NCBI GenBank assembly: GCA_001798565.1
Contig: MGSR01000046.1
Span: 1-10,101 of the forward strand
Source: Deltaproteobacteria bacterium RIFCSPLOWO2_12_FULL_60_16
GTDB taxonomy: Bacteria > Desulfobacterota > Binatia > UBA9968
Length of the DNA stretch: 10,101 bases
Direction: 5' to 3'
Shown: one piece after another, positions 7,708 to 10,101 of the stretch
Numbering within the stretch: the stretch's first letter is position 1
Layout: every line of letters begins with the position of its first letter
Notes under the pieces: model-generated
What the model saw: the letters and a program-made list of their open reading frames with translations, nothing else
Database searches by the model: none
What the model was told of the DNA's origin: nothing
Made by a program: the position numbers and the translations under genes

Positions 7708-8727
7708 TTACCTATATCCGACGCGATCGAGTAGCTTGACCGCAGCCGCCTGAAATTCCCCGGCAGACGCTATGTCCACCTTATCCGCTTTGAAAGTTCC
7801 AAAGGAGGCCAACAGGGGATGGGGCTTCACGGCCGGGTTTGCCGGGTATTCGTAGTTGACATCAGCGTAGAGATTCTGCGCTTCGGGTGAGCTCAAAAAC
7901 TCGATCAGCTTGATCGCTTGCTCCCGATTTTTGGCATATTTGGTTACACCTGCGCCGGAGACATTAACATGAACCCCACGATCATTATGGTTGGGCCAGT
8001 ACGGCGCCACGGCAAACGCGGGGTTTTTCGCTTTGAGCCGGGCCAGGTAATAGGTATTGGTCAGGCCCACGTCGCACTGGCCCGCAGCGATGCCTTCCAG
8101 CACCCTGGTGTCGCTATCGATGATGCGAGGCTGATTGGCCATCCAGCCGCGGGCGATCTCTTCTGTGCGTTTTTCTCCCAGCGACTTGATCATGGTAGCG
8201 ATTAAGGACTGGGTGTAGACCTGTCTGGAGGTTCGGAAACAGATTCGGCCGCGCCATTTAGGATCGGCCAGGCCTTCATAGGTGGAAAGCTCAGAAGGTT
8301 TGACCCGCTCTGTCGAGCGCATAATAGGTCTTGCGCGCACCGAGAGCCCGACCCAAGCGTTGTCCTTGCCGTGAAGGTGGGCGGGAATGTTTTTGTCAAT
8401 GATCTCCGATTTGAATCCCTGAAGTACCCCCGTGTTTTGGGCCAGCCAGAGGTTGCCGGCATCCACAGTCATGAAAGCGTCGGCGGGCGAGTTGGCACCC
8501 TCGGCCTTCAGGCGCTCGAGCAGCTCCTTTTCACTGGCCGTGAAGTATTTCACTTTGGCGCCCGTCTTGGCGGTGAAGGCGTCCAATATCGGCTTGATGA
8601 GCGCCTCGATTCGGGCGGAGTAAACCACCACCTCCTGGGCCGGGGCAGAGGCAGCGTGGACGCCCAGAAAAGACCCCAAGGCAAGCAGCATAGCCGCCAT
8701 CTTTGCGAACGAAAAAACCGTCTTCAT
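7708..8727 (-). CDS. fbpA: Periplasmic iron(III)-binding protein of an ABC transporter (FbpA/FutA type)
   Basis: The protein is predicted to capture ferric iron in the periplasm and hand it to the permease. The 339 residues start with a Sec signal peptide (charged MKTVFSFAK, hydrophobic core to about 21, cleavage probably after Ala-X-Ala near 26-30) and lack a lipobox. The mature part is a type-2 periplasmic-binding-protein fold opening VVVYSARIEALIKP. Iron-ligand candidates are the tandem Tyr226-Tyr227 (NTYYLARL) and Tyr171 (RQVYTQSL), both in FutA-like contexts. The His-Tyr pair that I recall after YSSR in FutA is Ile40-Glu41 here, so the first-shell ligands may differ. ATG 8727 has an excellent GGAGG at 8733-8737. 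A perfect TTGACA promoter with an inverted repeat lies upstream. Other metal or sulfate-type substrates are less likely. Confidence 0.93.
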   Translation of the reverse strand: MKTVFSFAKMAAMLLALGSFLGVHAASAPAQEVVVYSARIEALIKPILDAFTAKTGAKVKYFTASEKELLERLKAEGANSPADAFMTVDAGNLWLAQNTGVLQGFKSEIIDKNIPAHLHGKDNAWVGLSVRARPIMRSTERVKPSELSTYEGLADPKWRGRICFRTSRQVYTQSLIATMIKSLGEKRTEEIARGWMANQPRIIDSDTRVLEGIAAGQCDVGLTNTYYLARLKAKNPAFAVAPYWPNHNDRGVHVNVSGAGVTKYAKNREQAIKLIEFLSSPEAQNLYADVNYEYPANPAVKPHPLLASFGTFKADKVDIASAGEFQAAAVKLLDRVGYR

Positions 8728-8840
8728 CCTTTCCTCCGCATCTTGTTTTTTGCGGCTTCCCGAAATAATATGGGTTGAGTTTCAGAAACAAGATCGTTTA
8801 AGCCCTCTGGTCCATAAGATTCGAGTCACCAAAACTAAGA

Positions 8841-8858
8841 TATTCGTATAATCGAATA
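8841..8858. promoter_or_regulatory. Candidate metalloregulator operator
   Basis: A perfect inverted repeat TATTCG-N6-CGAATA lies in the divergent region between the binding-protein gene and the DtxR-family gene. It covers the -10 of the minus-strand promoter and a TATAAT that could be the -10 of the plus-strand gene. Its position is right for steric repression of both, and the divergent regulator is the natural candidate to bind. The sequence is not the classical DtxR/IdeR or Fur box, so the assignment is inference. Confidence 0.65.
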
Positions 8859-8873
8859 AGAAAAGTTTGTCAA
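8845..8873 (-). promoter_or_regulatory. Promoter of the iron-transport genes
   Basis: On the minus strand a perfect -35 TTGACA (8868-8873) is followed, after exactly 17 bases, by TATACG (8845-8850), which matches four of six -10 positions. Transcription would start near 8838, leaving a leader of about 110 bases before the binding-protein start codon. The -10 lies wholly within the inverted repeat at 8841-8858. Confidence 0.65.
8847..8852 (+). promoter_or_regulatory. Possible -10 of the regulator gene
   Basis: A consensus TATAAT sits in the spacer of the inverted repeat, with the regulator ATG 27 bases downstream. No good -35 is found 16-18 bases upstream (the bases there are near GAGTCA), so this promoter is weak on sequence or needs an activator. 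If used, it would be autoregulated through the same operator. Confidence 0.4.
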
Positions 8874-8878
8874 GCCCT

Positions 8879-9547
8879 ATGAAACCCTCTAAAATCACCC
8901 CGGCCACTGAAGATTATCTGAAGGCGATCTATGTCTTGGCGGAGGAGATGCAGCCCGTCATTGCAGCTAGGGTGGCGGATGAGATGGGGGTCTCTCCCTC
9001 GACCATGTTTAGCACCCTGCGGCGGCTAGAAAGGGAAGGCTATGTCAAGGTGGAGGGGCGCAAGGAGATTCACTTAACAGGCAAAGGAAAAAAGGTTGCC
9101 GAAGGTATCCTGCGGCGCCATTTCTTAACGGAGAGGTTCCTGACCGATCTGTTGGATCTTGATTGGGTTAAGGCCCATCTGGAGGCTCATCGCTTGGAAC
9201 ATGCGATCTCGCCAGAAGTAGAAGAAAAATTGGCGAAGCTCCTGCACCATCCCACCACTTGCCCTCACGGCAATCCCATCCCGGGTGAAGGCTCGACTGC
9301 TTCACGCCGGAAGGGATTGCCCTTAGATCGGGTCCCCGCCGGGAGTGAGGTGGTTTTTCAGTGCATTACAGAGGGTGGGGAGAGAGATTCCCGCTTGCTA
9401 GGTTTCTTACAACAGCACCGCCTGTTCCCTGGGGCTAGAGTTCATGTCCTGGATATTGCCCCTTCCCTGGGCATTATGAGTCTAAAGGTGGGGGCAGATG
9501 AATTTTCTCTCGGGATTGAAGCGGCAAAAAAGATTCGGGTGCAATAA
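8879..9547 (+). CDS. DtxR/MntR-family metal-dependent repressor with FeoA-like C-terminal domain
   Basis: This is a metal-sensing DNA-binding repressor, probably controlling the divergent iron transporter. The ATG at 8879 gives 222 residues; a TTG at 8867 in the same frame is less likely because the family normally begins just before TPATEDYLKAIY. Domains are a winged helix (about 8-70, recognition helix near SPSTMFSTLRRLE 39-51), a dimerisation and metal-binding domain (71-136), and a FeoA/SH3-like domain (about 147-221). By alignment from memory, candidate ligands are Asp12, His81, Glu85, His100, His104, Glu107 and His108. Asp12 matches MntR, while His104 replaces Cys102 of DtxR and Glu99 of MntR, and Lys15 replaces Glu11 of MntR. 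The metal (iron or manganese) is therefore uncertain, and the neighbour favours iron. There is no strong Shine-Dalgarno sequence. Confidence 0.92.
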   Translation: MKPSKITPATEDYLKAIYVLAEEMQPVIAARVADEMGVSPSTMFSTLRRLEREGYVKVEGRKEIHLTGKGKKVAEGILRRHFLTERFLTDLLDLDWVKAHLEAHRLEHAISPEVEEKLAKLLHHPTTCPHGNPIPGEGSTASRRKGLPLDRVPAGSEVVFQCITEGGERDSRLLGFLQQHRLFPGARVHVLDIAPSLGIMSLKVGADEFSLGIEAAKKIRVQ

Positions 9548-9554
9548 AACAACT

Positions 9555-9599
9555 ATCAGCGGTCAGCTCTCAACTTTGGGCTGATTTCTGTCGGCTGAT
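9555..9599. repeat. Palindrome between the metalloregulator and a small gene
   Basis: Imperfect inverted arms lie at 9555-9572 and 9582-9599, complementary at about 13 of 18 positions and built from ATCAGC/GCTGAT-type units. The element sits between two convergent genes and encodes the last dozen or so residues and stop codon of the minus-strand gene. It could serve as a bidirectional transcript end. Its layout matches the other palindromes in the window, but its sequence is different. Confidence 0.65.
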
Positions 9600-9832
9600 T
9601 GCTGAAGGGTCGGCTTTTCCAGCTCGGCGGCTAAAAAGTCCACCTGATCCGTTAAGGGCGCCTCACGGTCCAGGATAATGAGATCCTGCCCTTTCAACCG
9701 GCACCGGCCGCTGTGGACGCGATAGCCGACTTCGCGGAGCAGTCTCTCGGCGCGGACTTCGATATTCAGCCGCTTCGCCCTGGCGATCAGCTCTTGAAGC
9801 AAAGACTCGTGTCGGTTTTTTCCCTGAGCCAT
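9563..9832 (-). CDS. Small uncharacterised protein
   Basis: I do not recognise a named family. The 89-residue product is soluble and highly charged, with no signal peptide or membrane segment. It opens with a helix of Leu, Glu, Arg and Lys (ESLLQELIARAKRLNIEVR). A central part RLLREVGYRVHSGRCRLKGQ holds a single Cys and looks like two short strands, followed by DLIILDREAPLTDQVDFLAAEL, which suggests a small alpha-beta fold. The orderly pattern of hydrophobic and charged residues argues for a real gene. The C-terminal tail (about the last 12-14 residues, QQSADRNQPKVES) is encoded by a palindrome and is probably a later addition. ATG 9832 has only a distant GGGAG upstream. It is convergent with the metalloregulator and divergent from the stress protein gene, with no operon partner. 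Confidence 0.72.
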   Translation of the reverse strand: MAQGKNRHESLLQELIARAKRLNIEVRAERLLREVGYRVHSGRCRLKGQDLIILDREAPLTDQVDFLAAELEKPTLQQSADRNQPKVES

Positions 9833-10030
9833 TTTTTAGCCGCTCCCGCAGCCGAGTCATTATCTCCTATCGGCGCCTGTATGTAAACCCCCTGTGGGCG
9901 CGGAAAAGTATAGCTTGCAAAAAAAGCGCGTCTTGGTATCTTAACGTCGTAGACGGAGCGTTTTTCCGCGGCCCGCTGCCCTCGAATGCGGATAAGCGGA
10001 TTATTTTGCGCGAAGCATCAGGAGGGAAAG
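9833..10030. other. Intergenic divergent region
   Basis: About 200 bases lie between the small minus-strand gene and the universal stress protein gene. I see one possible plus-strand promoter (9915-9942), a tiny CGTC-GTA-GACG hairpin (9945-9955) and a strong ribosome-binding site (AGGAGGG at 10020-10026). I find no open frame, RNA gene or larger repeat that I can support. Confidence 0.6.
9915..9942 (+). promoter_or_regulatory. Possible promoter of the universal stress protein gene
   Basis: TTGCAA (9915-9920) and TATCTT (9937-9942) are 16 bases apart and each match four to five positions of the sigma-70 boxes. Transcription would begin near 9949, giving a leader of about 80 bases that includes the small hairpin at 9945-9955. 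The match is moderate and could arise by chance. Confidence 0.35.
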
Positions 10031-10101
10031 ATGATCAAAAATATCTTGGTTCCCCTCGATGGTTCGGAGCACTCCAAGGCGGCCCTGGAATACGGGCTCT
10101 G
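10031..10101 (+). CDS. Universal stress protein (UspA family), 3' end outside the window
   Basis: Only the first 23 codons are present: MIKNILVPLDGSEHSKAALEYGL. This is the standard opening of the UspA fold, with the first strand NILVPLDGS, whose Asp10 contacts nucleotide in ATP-binding members, and a helix beginning SKAALEYG. A strong AGGAGGG at 10020-10026 supports ATG 10031. Such proteins are small cytoplasmic nucleotide-binding proteins linked to stress survival; whether this one has one or two domains, or a fused partner, lies beyond the window. Confidence 0.88.
   Translation, partial: MIKNILVPLDGSEHSKAALEYGL

Noticed and set aside
9945..9985. Small hairpin and T-run region in the leader of the stress-protein gene, considered as a riboswitch or attenuator
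   Set aside because: The stem is only four pairs and no known riboswitch core is visible.
1..10101. CRISPR array, tRNA or rRNA genes, transposase or phage genes
   Set aside because: I saw no regularly spaced direct repeats, cloverleaf sequences or recognisable mobile-element proteins on either strand.

Overview
The window reads as a GC-rich, Gram-negative-type bacterial chromosome segment with no phage, plasmid or insertion-sequence genes. The order tmk-holB-metG-tatD, an Fbp-type iron transporter and many short palindromic spacers would fit a deltaproteobacterial or NC10/Methylomirabilota/Tectomicrobia-like lineage. That placement is an impression from memory and is not proven by the sequence.

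Layout. (1) Positions 3-1814, plus strand: the 3' part of a membrane-bound GAF histidine kinase, then a stand-alone CheY-like receiver; together they form a two-component pair. (2) Positions 1906-5966, plus strand: a compact housekeeping cluster of thymidylate kinase (tmk), DNA polymerase III delta' (holB), methionyl-tRNA synthetase (metG) and a TatD-family DNase. Its genes are closely spaced or abutting, and none has a recognisable Shine-Dalgarno sequence. (3) Positions 6018-8727, minus strand, converging on tatD: a fused two-domain Fbp-type permease and, transcribed before it, its periplasmic binding protein; together they probably import ferric iron. The ATPase partner is not in the window. 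(4) Positions 8728-8878: a divergent control region with a perfect 6-6-6 inverted repeat lying on the -10 of the transporter promoter. (5) Positions 8879-9547, plus strand: a DtxR/MntR-family metalloregulator with a C-terminal FeoA-like domain, the obvious candidate to bind that operator. (6) Positions 9563-9832, minus strand: a small uncharacterised protein. (7) Positions 10031-10101: the first codons of a universal stress protein, preceded by a gap of about 200 bases with a possible promoter.

Four short imperfect palindromes are the most unusual feature. One lies between the receiver gene and tmk. One sits in frame inside tmk and lengthens the LID loop. One lies across the tmk-holB junction, where it encodes the end of tmk and opens an in-frame extension ahead of holB. 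One lies between the metalloregulator and the small gene and encodes the latter's C-terminus. They share an architecture but not a sequence, and two or three of them alter protein-coding sequence.

Functionally, the iron module (binding protein, permease, divergent regulator) is self-contained apart from the missing ATPase. I see no clear evidence of an entirely new multi-gene system. The best leads are the protein-invading palindromes and the metal-responsive divergent operator.
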